Below are positions 1-11,849 of a DNA stretch of 64,000 nucleotides, piece after piece. Source of the stretch: Neospora caninum Liverpool (lineage: Eukaryota > Apicomplexa > Conoidasida > Eucoccidiorida > Sarcocystidae); NCBI RefSeq assembly GCF_000208865.1, contig NC_018394.1, positions 2,069,964 to 2,133,963 on the forward strand. Reading direction: 5' to 3'. The notes beneath the pieces were generated by a model that ran no database searches, was not told where the DNA came from, and saw only the letters and a program-made list of their open reading frames with translations. Made by a program: the position numbers and the translations under genes. The number at the start of each line of letters is the position of its first letter. Positions within the stretch are counted from its first letter, which is position 1.

Positions 1-266
1 ATGTTCGCGCAAGCTGGCCTTCCGCTCAGAGAAAGTGTTGCGTTTTGAACGCCTAACTAGTGGTCCGTGCGGTAGGTAGCATATACCCGGTGGCGCGTTT
101 CCTCGAAACAGGCAACAACTCCGTAAGCAGTGTACCTCAGCCTACAAAAGCTCCACGTTTGATGGAAAACAGATAACTGTTTCGTTATCGCTTGCATTCA
201 AAGCGCAGTCACCGTTCCAGTCTGTGTAACAATACTTCTGTCAGTGTCCGATCAACGTGTTTTCAG

Positions 267-3200
267 GAATCTTGCTCGAGGAGGGTCTAGTGGATCCAGA
301 TATTGACTACGACAATGTTGTGAAAGATCTGAATCTGTTGGGGCGTGTAAGCTCGGACGCGCGGAAGGCGCAAGACCGAGCCTTGTCAGATCGAACAATA
401 ACCGTCCCCCTCAGCCTGGAAACCTCCATCGAGAATTCCTCTCTCCATTGCGCAGCACCCGTAGAAGGCCAGGGCCGGAATAACCTGCCCAGAACATGTT
501 TGACCGCTACACCAGCAAGCAGCGTTTCCTCACTAAAAAGAGCGTCGATGATGGCATCAAGCACAAACGACAGTGAGAATCCAGCCGCTTAACAGTGCGA
601 TTCACGTTCAGCAGCAGACCATGAACAGGTCTGACACAAAGTTGCGCGTGGCAAACGGAATACACCGAGTGACTCAGTGTGCTCCTGAGAGGAGTACAGG
701 CGGTGGATGAGAACGAAGTCGACGAAAAAAGGAGAGAGCGCCTAGACCAGCTTCTGGCACCGGATCGGGACAGTGGTACCTGTCTTAGGAGACAGGCATC
801 TGGGGCTGAGCCAGGATTGAAAGCTTGTGATTTGTATGTCACACAAGAGCACAGCAGATGATACTCGCATCGCTAGCAGGGAGAGCGGGTGTCCCCGATA
901 CCGCACCTACTAGATGAAGCATGAACTTGGCGATGCACTAAGCAATCAGGAGGGAGCTGTAACCCAACCAAATACAGTCTTTGGCATGAACCAATGACGG
1001 AATGGCAGATCCGCAGAAGGCGTGAACATAGCGGAATCCATTCAGACGCTGGCAGCTCGGGCCACTAAACGTCCACAACATCTTGTCCCGGATCTGTGAA
1101 TTCATTTTGTGCGACATTTCAACACAGGACAGTCATTGACCTTGTCGAGGGGATAAATTTGTTCTCCAGTTGCTGATTTCAGTTGGCTGATTCTTGTTGT
1201 CCCATGTCGTCCGGGAGAAAACTTCAAAGTGCGCCTGCCGAATGAAAGAAAAGTTTGTGGCATCAAACGTCTGGTTAGCATGCAACGCATTTTTGACAGG
1301 ATGCCTGATGTGGGGTGTTTGTGAAGGGATGAAGGCAGCCCGCTGCTACTATGAAGCAGCTGGAAGGCTGGGTCATGCTGACGCCCTCTTTCGCCTTGGT
1401 AAAATGACGGAGGTAAGAAGTTTGTTCGGTGCACGTGGCGAGTTTTAAGGGGAAGCGTCTACCACGTACAGTAGCTACTATGAAGTATAACAAAGGCCTG
1501 ACCCTTCGCAACATTATACTTAATCCGAAACAGCAGCATAAAATGACACTCTCGATAACTACGGCACCAAAGAGTTTGCAGTACTCATCCCAGGGTTCTA
1601 AGAGGTCATGATGTCTCTCGATTTCTGAACTGGCACGTCACCGATGAGCGCGACGTGTGGTGTCAGTCTTTAGCGGACACGCGTGCGATTTGTAGGTGAA
1701 TTATGGCCCTTCTTCAAGCTCCTTTTGTGGCGTCAATGTCTGCCGCTGGGCTAGGCATCCCCCGCAAACAGACATCCTTTCTGGACTTTGTTCTTTTTCA
1801 ACAGAAAGGGCAGGGGGCAATCCGCGCTGATCCAGTGCATGCTGCAAAATTGTACGCCGAGGTAAGAGCGCAAGTGAAGAACGGTGAACGAGTGCGAGAG
1901 AAATGGTTATTTTTGGTCGCAAACATGGTCACAGTCGCGCAGCGGATGCTCTAAACGTTACGCGCGTTCTGGGGCCTGTGGGAAAAAAGAGGCTGGAGTC
2001 TGTCTGTAGAGAAGGTCCCACCTTGTGTCTTGTAGACTGCTCGGTTTCAGACGAATAGGAAAAAAATTGAGACGGATGTCTGATCGCACCTTCTTGCGAG
2101 AGTTATTTGGGTCTTTCAGGCGGCCAAGCTTGGACACGCCGACGCCCAGGTGGTAAGGAAGATGGGAACACCCGAACAGATACTCACAGATCTTGTATTT
2201 AAGAGACGGCATGAAATTGACACATTAACGTGGCTTTTAAAAGCTCGGATAGTCAGGAGTGTCTCAACCCGATATTTCCATGGCATTCATGGATCTTGTC
2301 TCATTCTCAGCGACGTTTTTCTATAGTCGGCACACGCCGAAGGCAAAAAAAAAAAAACAGGCGGCAGCTTCTTCTCGAGGCGGAGGCCGGTAACATGCGG
2401 AGCTGCCATTTCAGTGGGGTGCCATCCCTTCAACCGCGACTAAGCTCTAACTAGAATGACGCCAGCCTGCAGGACAAAGCGGGCCAGCTGTCATTTGCTG
2501 ATGTGGGGATTGGGAAAAGCAGTCGTAGTAGGAAACAACCTCGATTTTGAAATAGGTGTTGATAGATACGGCAACAAACCCGAAAGCTGCCCAGTCACGT
2601 GGTTGAAAGCGTTTAAGCCGGCAATAAGAACATAAAGATTATAGCGTGCAACTCCCAGGTTAGTGTGACTGAGTTTCAAAGGTCGAGATTAACGCACTGT
2701 GGATGACCCCCACGGAAGCCAGGTGTACGCGCTGGCAATTCAAATAAAAAGTTAACACATGGAAATGAACGGCCGTTTTAAAGAGACACCCTTTCCGCAT
2801 TTAATGCTGAGCGACTGAACACCATGGCCTTGAGGATCGTCTTTTCCGATGGGGTGCCTGGCGTGCCAGTAGGCAGTGGGATACGCGTGCGAGCAAGGAC
2901 GATCGGGATGGATGCAGGACCACCAACAGGTACGAGAAAGGTGGCGTTCCCGTCTCTCGCACTGAAATACAGAATCTGATGCGAGCAATGAAGTCTCCAA
3001 TCAAGAAATGAGCTGACACTGGCGAGATACGCCGTCGCATGTAATCCCAGGCTTCGTGAGGACGGTTGAGCACGCTTTAGACATAACGCAGCTATAAAGC
3101 ACGTCGAATGCATTTATATATCAAATCATCAACCTACCGTACCTACCAGCACATCTCTAATCATCCCTACATATACATCTAAATTGTTCCCCTTGAGTTA

Positions 3201-6200
3201 ATGAGTTTACCGATCTTTTGTAGATCGTCTCCCGCTACCCATGTGGCCCGTACCGACCGCGCCCTCTTCCTCGCTGAGTAATAAAAATCCGGGTGTTCAT
3301 CATCAGACAGCTGTTGTTCGCCGATGCTCCTCGAGTCCTTCCGTTACCAGCTCACGAATATTTCCCGATATTTGGAACGATCCTACGCCGTGAATTTCCT
3401 TCATCGGAAGCCAAACGAAACTCTGGGGTGCGCTTTGTCATAGGCGATTTTTTGGTATACGAAGGCTGCGGAACAGGTAAGAAGCTGGCTGGTTTCTTCC
3501 TGTCAGCGCTGACTGAATGCTTCAATCGTCAAGCACGTGAAGAGTTGTGTTGCTAATTTTTGAAGTTGCATCGTGCCGTTTTCCTTCAAGCAAGGGGCTA
3601 AGCACTCACACCCACAGAATGTGCAGGGGTACATGCAAGACGATTTCCGGAATTCAAACTGGGTCACGAACGTTGGGCACGCTGAGTAAACAGAAAGAAA
3701 GACAGTGTTCAAGTGATAGGGTGAACATGTCGAGCAAACACGGAGCTCGCCTGGAGTAAACGCCAATTAGTTCCTGACTCCAACCATTGCTATAAATGTG
3801 CCATTTTGTATGGACATCAACCAAGCGCCAGATAAATTGTTCCTCCCTTTTTCCTCCGTTCTTGTTCCTCTCATTATGAACTCCCTCCTTTGTGGGGTAG
3901 ATTACATATGCGCAAATAGCCTCCTTACCCTTGTTGCTCGTTAAAAGGCAGCTCCCGTTCAAGTACAGAGTTTTTTGTTCCCTAGCATAGCATTAAAAAT
4001 GCCCATGTGCTCCCAAAAGCCCTGACTGCAATCAGTAGTACGTCACAGGACTAACACGAGTAGCAGCGTCACCGTGATACAGAGTGTCGGCGTGCCGTGC
4101 GGGCTGTGTAGGGCAGCGCGACTGCGACAAACAACTTGGCTTCTCTGTTTTATCACGGCCGAGGGTGCCAACAAGATTTCGAGAAGGCTGCTGAACTATT
4201 CAAGAAAGCTGCCGCAGGTGGCAATACAAATGCGGTGTACAATCTCGGAGTCTGTTACGAGTTTGGTCGTGGGGTCGCGGCTGAGGATTCTGATAAGGCT
4301 CTTCAGCTGTATCAGCGCGCTGCGCAGGCTGGCCACGTTAAGGCCGCCTGCGCTCTAGGCCTTCTGCTGTTTAAGCTGAATGTCGCCGCTGGAAAACCGG
4401 TGGACGCCTACATTGGAGCAGCAAAGTGGCTACGAGTAGCTGCAGAGCACAAGGACGTCGAAGCCTGTTTTGGTCTCGGCCAGCTCTTCGAGGCAGGCCT
4501 TGGTAAGGACGCCTGTCGTTACGCGATTGCGTCAATTTCAACTCCAAATTGAGTCTAACTCTCCTCACACAGAAAACACGGCCAGCTGGAAACGAGAGGG
4601 TGCCAAACGGTCTTATAGTTGTCAAAAAAGAGTAGAGTCGAGTTGATCATTACAAGCGTCTTGCCCCAGTGCCACATTGGAAGCCTCGCGTAGACACATC
4701 AGAAAAAGGAGGTTGCACCATTTGCAGTGTAGCCGCCACTATCAGGATCTACAGGTCGATTGAAGTGATGTATCTAATTGGCACCTGGGTATCTGTCTTA
4801 AAGTGATAGAGTGACTGAGGACACGTCGACCAAGCACTGTCGACAACGCTGTTATTTTTGCAGACGACCCAAATTAATGCCCGTAGGCCAATAGCATAGC
4901 CGTCTGCTTGCTTCCATCAGCGAGCAAAGGTGTACTTTTTAAGAGAGAAACAACAAAACCAGTGCCTGCTGGGCGCCAGCCTATTGTTTCGGGATACTTT
5001 GGAATATCCGTTATTAGTCTTTATTCATTGCTGCCACGTTTCTCGGCTTCCAGGCGTTTCAAAAGATTACCAACAGGCTCTGGAGTACTACCGGACGGCA
5101 GCGGCTGCAGAAGAGAATCCAAAGGTGCACCTTCGTCTAGCACATTTGTTGTACTCGGGCCACGTTGGCGGCGATCTCTTCTTGAAGAAAGAGGCGTTCC
5201 GGCACTACCAAAAAGCAGCTGAGGATGTAGGGGAGAAGTCATACTACCACCACCAGCTTGAGTTGCTGCCCCTTCCCGTCTCACGACTTGCTAAACTGCG
5301 TATTTCTGCACCTGTTCGCCTCCCTTCAGCAGGAGAGACGCGTGGCGTGTGCGCCGATACTATGTTGCCTTTTAGATACTAGGAGGCAGCTGAAACACAG
5401 GTGATCGCGTTCTTCTCGGTAGCGAAGCCATGCATTTCGGAATAGCTTGTATAGTTTATTTTCGTACGATTCGGCCTCCAGAGGACACGTCACATCGCGG
5501 CATCTCACACTGCCACAACCGGGCAGCGGGCAGGCAACAGAGCCCCACAGATGTACGACGACAGAGAACCGCTGTGGTGCCGTTTTACGACCCGTAAAAC
5601 TGGCGGGGGCCACCTCGGTTCTTAGTTGGTAACTGCATCCGAAACCTGTGCAGATCACGAGCTGAGGAGACGCAAGGAAGAATACTCATCTGTTTCCACG
5701 CATGACAAACATGAGTGAATTCGATGAATCAATACTCGAATAGAGCTGCTGACGCCCTTTGTTGACCTTTATGGACGGGGCTGAGCTTGTGTCGTGCACG
5801 CTTGCATCGTTCCGCCAATCCTGCTCTGTATTGCCCTGCGATGGTACCCAGTACGTTCTGAATGTTCTCGCGCCGTGTAATTTCGCATCTCTGGCATCTA
5901 GGGAGCGGATCCAGAGGCTTGGAATGCGGTTGGCCTTTGCCACGAGGAGGGATTAAGCAGCGAAGAAGGGATTCCAGACTACGGCAAAGCGGCCATCTGT
6001 TACGAGCGGGCACTGGAATGTAACTCAACTGACGCTATGTGCAATCTGTCGCGTTTACTCATGAAGGTAGGGCAACCTCTCCAGGGGGCGACTATGAGTG
6101 CTGGCTGAGCAATATAATAGACGCATAGACACACGCATACACGAGTAGATCGATGCATCTGTGTATTAATACATGTCAATCTTTGCATGCCTACCGACAA

Positions 6201-7045
6201 AGATACATACATACAAGCATATATCCGCTCCAGTTCACGTGCGCTTGTGCTTATTCACTGGCCTCCCCTCACGAGGAAGGATCTTGAGAGACAAAAGCGA
6301 AAGGGTGGAACGAGGAAAATGGAGCAACGCTGGTAAAAAACAGCAACATGAGGAAATCGACGGCGGTCAGCGTGAGCACGGACTTGAGCGGAGTGGTGTA
6401 CTAAAACCAAAAACTCGGATTTATCGCGAATTCGGCAAATCTGACCTGGCAGCTCAGACCTCGGTTCTAATCTTCCCTTGTTTCCGATAGAAAGACCACT
6501 TCCACAGGCGCAGGCATTGGCCTGGATCATCTGTGAAAGGATGTTTCGTGAAAAAACCTTTAGTGGAAGAATGACGCTCGACGGGAAATGCGCGGTTCGC
6601 GGCCCGTCCCAGTACCTCGCTACGAAATCCCATCAGCGGCCGTCTTTTGTGGTTTCGAGTCTGTTGAGAGAACGCTCTTTCTCAGGGTCTCGGCGTCACC
6701 GCCAACAGAGATCGCGCGTTTGAGCTCTTGAAAAAAGCCGCAAGCAAGGGCCATTTGCAGGCGCGATTTGCACTCGAAAACCACTGCCGAATTCTTCCTC
6801 GTCCTCTCCTCGAGATTGCGCTTGGGTATGGCGAAGTCGCAGACAGCTCGCCCATGCCAGCTGTGAAAAGGGCCACTCCGCTCCCGGAGGCTGTGAGCTC
6901 AGAAACTGCGTCGAGTAAGCGAACAGTCTCATCCGCTTGTGCCGTCGGGCCATTGGTACCAACACGACGATGGGGCCGCGTAATAGAAGCGCTTACTGGA
7001 ATGTCGCGCGCTCGTCTTGGTACGGTGGTGCCACGATTCCACTGA
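267..7045 (+). CDS. Sel1-like repeat (SLR) protein, multi-exon, 5' end probably missing
   Basis: This is a solenoid scaffold protein made of at least eight Sel1-like repeats. SLR proteins usually bridge partners in protein complexes (SEL1L/Hrd3 in ER quality control is one example), but the partner here cannot be told. Supported exons are ~1300-1412 (start could be 1327), 1805-1861, 2120-2152, 4117-4502, 5054-5226, 5902-6066 and 6686-7045, the last ending in TGA. Phases match at all joins from 4117 onward and across 1412/1805/2120. Joined peptides read as SLR units, for example KLYAE+AAKLGHADAQ, NNLASLFYHGRG, AEFLFKKAA-type helices and FEAGL+GVSKDYQQALEYY. An exon at 267-344 (ILLEEGLVDPDIDYDNVVKD) and one ending near 3477 (GDFLVYEGCGT) are plausible but unproven. 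Something is missing between 2152 and 4117, because the phase does not close. The last ~90 residues are Ser/Ala/Arg-rich and not repeat. No starting ATG was found, so the gene probably begins left of the window. Confidence 0.8.
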
Positions 7046-8640
7046 AATCCACAGTTGTCACGAGGCTGTACATCAAGGTAGGTCCGGATTGTAACAGAAG
7101 CCTCTAGGAATCTGTAGGCATCAGGGGCAGGCAACTCCGCGTGGCTCCTGAATCCACAGAGGCCCGCTTCGAACTGAAACAACTGCGCCGTCGCTCCCGC
7201 TGGCAAAGATCAGCGAGACGCGATGCACAGATACCTTCTGGAGTTACAGTTGTAGACAGACTAGAACAAAGTCTGCAGTTGCTAAACGTGGTTGCAGTAG
7301 TGCTAAATTTCGGTTTGTAACGGGGGTCAGTATTTTCCTTAAGCAGCGGCGTAATGGAGGTACGCTGTTGACGCGGTCTGGTTATGAGTATAACACATGC
7401 AATACCTACACTAAATCCACATCCACCATGACGATTCTCGATGGATTTGGACGGAGTCAAGCGTTACTACATTCAAATCCTTTCGAAGAGGCAGAACAAA
7501 CCATCTTGGGAACGACAATAGAAACGCCTGTTTCCTCATCTTCTTGATTATCAGCGCTAGATAACGCTGTTTCCCAGGCCAAGGAAAAATCTAGTATTGG
7601 AGAAAGGATGCTTGCAATCACCGTAACGCCGCATGGATTCATTTGTCACCATGCCGTCTTTAGCAGGCCATCGGGGTGGTAGTGTACAACAATAACTTTG
7701 TTGTATCTATATTTTACCAACAGTCATAATCAGTGTCGTAGGTATCATAATGCCTCTGTTTATTCGACCTTAGAAATACTGAAGTAAACACTTAAGGTCA
7801 TCCAATGCAGCAGTTTGCTCCTGAATGTAACGGTGCAATCTGTAAACAAGGGATGGGAGCACATTCTCCCACGTGCCCAAACGCTTGCTCTGCTCTAGCC
7901 CAGAGTTCAACTACGTATTATTAATATCAGTTAATGAGAGTTCGGTTTGATATTCTGAATCAAAAAACTTCCCATTCACTACATCATATACAAAATCAAC
8001 TCGTCCTTGAGTGACCCGACAGGCATTATAAATAACGTAAAAGCTGTTTAATTGCTATGGACGGAGTTACGTATTAGATCGTGTTCGCTTCTATGGTGTG
8101 TAGTAAGTTAGGATCAACAAGTACCCCATGTAAAGTTTGTTCGCAAAGCATCACTCTTCCACAAGTTATGTTAATCAACCATAGCTTTAAAGTGTGGTTT
8201 AGCATGGTTGTGTGTGACGCATATTGAAAAACCAACATTTGTATACATCCTGTACGACCAAGACATTGTTTTAACTGATCCGGCGTTAACGACATAAAGA
8301 ACATAGATAGACCACATTATAAGTAGATATCGTGCAATGAAGTTCCTCGACCACACCTTAACTGAAAATGAGGAGTTAAGCTTGTACAAACTGTCCCAAG
8401 AATGAATTATGTCCATCTGTGCATCTACGTTGATATCGGTCATAGCTTTTAGACTCTCAGGCTGACTGACAGAAGATTGGAGAGCATCATAAGATTGCTC
8501 TGATGACTCTGGAGCGGCGGTCCTTCTGAGGAGTGGCAAGATAGCACAGTGGTCGGGCGCTGAGAGTCTGCAAAAGCCAACACGGCAGCAATCGTTTCCT
8601 TTGCCTGTTCGTGTACAGAAAACAAGATCACACAGTCCAC
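7046..8640. other. Intergenic, AT-rich, no gene recognised
   Basis: This stretch follows the stop codon of the SLR gene. From about 7680 to 8440 it is clearly richer in A and T than its surroundings. The - strand stays open for about 80 codons near 8171-8430, but the translation matches no family I know and has no convincing start or splice sites. I looked for mitochondrial coxI, cob, coxIII or rRNA-like sequence here and could not identify any with confidence. Confidence 0.5.
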
Positions 8641-8641
8641 G

Positions 8642-10130
8642 GTGTCTCGGCCACCATCGTCTGTGGACTCCTCTTGCGCGTTGGCTGCAACAAAAAGTTC
8701 ATCTATTCCGTCCAAAACCACCGAAAAGAGCTTTTCTGAATCCACTGAGGAAGAGGAGACGGCGTTAAAACACACCGATAGAAACCCAGGTGTCGACGGT
8801 ACGTGGGTACCGTTGGAAGTCTCGGGAAACAGATGCCGGCCAGTGACGCCTCCATCGCCAGTTGAAGACGATGAAAGCGCGGAATACGACATCTTCCCCC
8901 AGGACGTTTCTCTCTGCTCGCTTAGTCCCGGACAAGTCGCCCCACGATACCATCCCGCTGCCATGACTTCCTTAATTGCCGGCCTCCACACACGGTCAGT
9001 GCAAAAACGGGGTCATGTCAGCAACCTCGCCCACCTTTTAGCAACTGCACAACGCCATTCTGTGCCGTTCCCACAATAGAGTGAGACATATATATATATA
9101 TATATATATGCATACATACATAATATATAGGGAGCTACTGGTAGGCAATTTGTAGTCAGATACATACACAAACACATAGCCGGAAAAAAAGGTCTATGCA
9201 TGTGTGTTTTTACATATATACCAACGTAACGACACTCTGAATAGATCGGCCGTCCCGCAACGGTTACTGAGTTCTACCAATGAAGCGTGCCTATGATTCC
9301 AGATGCTGTGGGAACACATGCGAGTACCTGTGCAGTCGTTTTCTACATGGGGTGGTCTCGTGGTCTCCTGAAATCGTTGCTTATCGCGTAGCCCTCAAGA
9401 GCATGCCCACGTTTACCGGGTAGTGCGTCGCTCTTTGCACGGGCCGTAGACGCCCCCGGTAGGAGCAACAGCATGAATCTCGGAATCTCTGCTGTCTATG
9501 AGTCCAGCGTCCTGCGTGCCGTTGCATGTTTACCTGCTGAAGTAGTTAGGATACCGGGGCGTCTGCTCGACTTTAGAACTTCCCTAGCCAGCCCAGCAAA
9601 AGCCTCGGACGGTTTAATCTACGAGAGGAAATTTTTTCGAGGGTCTGCTTGAAATGTTTTCCCCAGGGGATAAGGGGCGTTTGCAGAGCCCCAGCACACT
9701 GGTGTGGACTTGCGCTCATTGCTTCTCCTTTTGGAAAAAGGGGTTCAGCACTCCGAGACTCTGCCGCCTCACCCTCCCTCTCAACCGATTTTGAAATGCA
9801 CCTCTTCGATATGCCCACTATAAAATAGAGGGTTGCCATCTGACTATCATGTCCGGTTCGTTACTTTGTCTAACGTTCGATTGAGGGGAGAGAGAAAACC
9901 GGCTGCCTTCGTCTGCAGGATCTTTCTGTTCCAGCAGATCTAACTGCCTCCCGTCAGGATTATGGACGCTCGTGTAACAGTTCCGTTGACTACCCTGACC
10001 CGCGCCTCAGCTACACCTACGCTCCTAACCATACGTCAGACACTGTGAATCACCAGCATCCTCCAGAATGGGCCGAAATGCCCGCGTATAGCCGCCATAG
10101 TTTCTGTAGCGACTGGCGGACACAGGGGGA
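8642..10130 (+). CDS. Possible unrecognised multi-exon gene (hypothetical)
   Basis: Four + strand stretches have long stop-free runs with protein-like composition and sit next to plausible splice sites. The first, about 8642-8995, is Ser/Glu-rich with a PPSPVEDDESAEYDIFP-like segment and ends at a gt. The second, about 9430-9650, is one open frame of roughly 70 codons containing MNLGISAVYESSVLRAVACL. The third, about 9667-9822, follows a cccag acceptor. The fourth, 9920-10120, follows ctgcag and reads QDYGRSCNSSVDYPDPRLSY, ending in TGA. The frames differ, as expected if introns separate them, but I could not make every phase agree and no family is recognised. Most of 8449-8991 is also open on the - strand, so the direction is uncertain. 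It could be a decayed gene. Confidence 0.3.
9087..9110. repeat. (TA)n microsatellite
   Basis: An uninterrupted run of alternating T and A lies just after the first open stretch of the possible gene at 8.6-10.1 kb. Similar runs occur at 25814-25841, 30214-30233, 44678-44718 and 50231-50258. Confidence 0.9.
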
Positions 10131-11849
10131 CTTTCTGGGGTGACCGTCAGACACTGGTATTTGCTATCTCCATCTATCAACAACGGCCGGCAGCTGGAGC
10201 TCTCACGTATGCATATCGCGCTACAGCTCGGAAGACAGACCCTTGTGGGGAAGCAAAAATACGGCGAGTGACAGACCACTAAACACGAGGCAGTTGCTCG
10301 ACGCGTCTGATGGCGAAAAAGTCAACTGGCAGAATGACCAGGTCCTCAGCGGAAACGTGTCGTGTTTGTATTTTTAACCATGTGTCTTTATGTTTGCGAA
10401 AACCCTCTTAAATGTAGCGCTGCAGCTGTAACGGGGCGAGTTCAAACGTATGATCTTCTTCACACAAATGATACACACCATCCTGGGTGTCTACGGACGC
10501 AAGCAAGATGCACGACGCTCACGCCCGCTTCTGGTCCACACCTTGGCCTAGGTGACCGCAGCCGTCTCGAACATTCCCACGAAGGGTCCCATAGACATAG
10601 AAGCAAACCTCCCGAAATATGATGCGAGAGCGTGCTCAACCATGTGTAAAGGACTGACTATCACTCGAAAGTACGAGTTACCACGCGAGGACAGCATACC
10701 GGGCACGGGGGGCTGAACGTACAAGAATGAATCATCAGGTGTTTCACTTCAGTGTTTTTTCACTACCATTTTTCCTGAGCATATTCGAAAGCATGCTCAC
10801 ACAATAGAACTTGGATCCGATAAACAAAGAGACTGTGGACCTAAATCCCCGTCCTATGCGTCAGGATAAGCCGAGGGTCCGTCGCAAACGGAGGAGGAAT
10901 CACCTGGTTTGTCACCTGGCTAAAAACACCCGACAAGCTGAGCGAAATGCGACTCTTTTGGAGCTGTTTTACGACTCTCGGGTACTCCACCTCAAAGCAC
11001 TCTGCCACGTCGCTCGCTCTAGCAGAACGCACCATTAACTCACCTGCTTCGCCCCATCGTACAATACGCTTACAACTGCTGTCCGAGAACCAGTCCTCAG
11101 GCTGACGCTATGCGCGCTTGGCCCATTTTTTGGAATCCCCTCAATCATTTTCCAACGCTTCAAAAAAACGTGTACAGTAATCATGACCACCCGAAACTTC
11201 GAGTTATCACATAGGGCACGTGCCCTCCTGAAGGGCCCCCAGGATTCCCCCAAGCCTTCACATAACAAACTGCACTCCTGGAGAACATTAGCACTTTTCA
11301 AATCGAAAGCAGGCGTGATTTACTCCTGATGGCAAGCGTATCTGTCCGTTTCACCAGCAGAGCAAGAGATACACATTTATAACTTGCGTTCATGTGGAGA
11401 ACTGTCACCCCCCTAGCCACTTGTGGTTCCAGTCACCACGTCACACATGGACCTACAGAAGAACGGGAAGACGTAGACCCTTCGCACAACGGATGCAATC
11501 GACCGCTACTCTGTTTCGAAGTCGTGCTTAGCAGATGATAACATTGCATGCTTCTCACACAGGTTACTTGTGAAATCTTTTCATAACTGGCAGCCACACC
11601 TTTACTCCTCGTTTACATGTTCCTCAATCCAGATCGTCCTCTCGATCCGCTTCCTACGGGCACATAACACATCAACGTTTCCGCGGCGTTCTTCTCGGCA
11701 TGTTATACGGACATCTTCTCAGGGCCTTTATCCGTATGCCTCTGCGGACGCAATCGCGTAAGCAGAGTACTTCCTGGAGTGCTTATTCTCCTCTTTGAAA
11801 ATGGCTACGCGGCACCGAAAACGTAAGTCTACGTATGACTCAGAGGCCA
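10131..11849. other. Intergenic or possible exon fragments, unresolved
   Basis: Short open pieces occur on both strands. On +, 10811-11038 contains an Arg/Lys-rich stretch (RVRRKRRRN). On -, 11035-11301 and 10025-10279 are open. None has a recognisable domain, an ATG in good context or matching splice phases. This region would hold the 3' flank of the secreted-protein gene, which ends at 11850 on the - strand. Confidence 0.4.
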
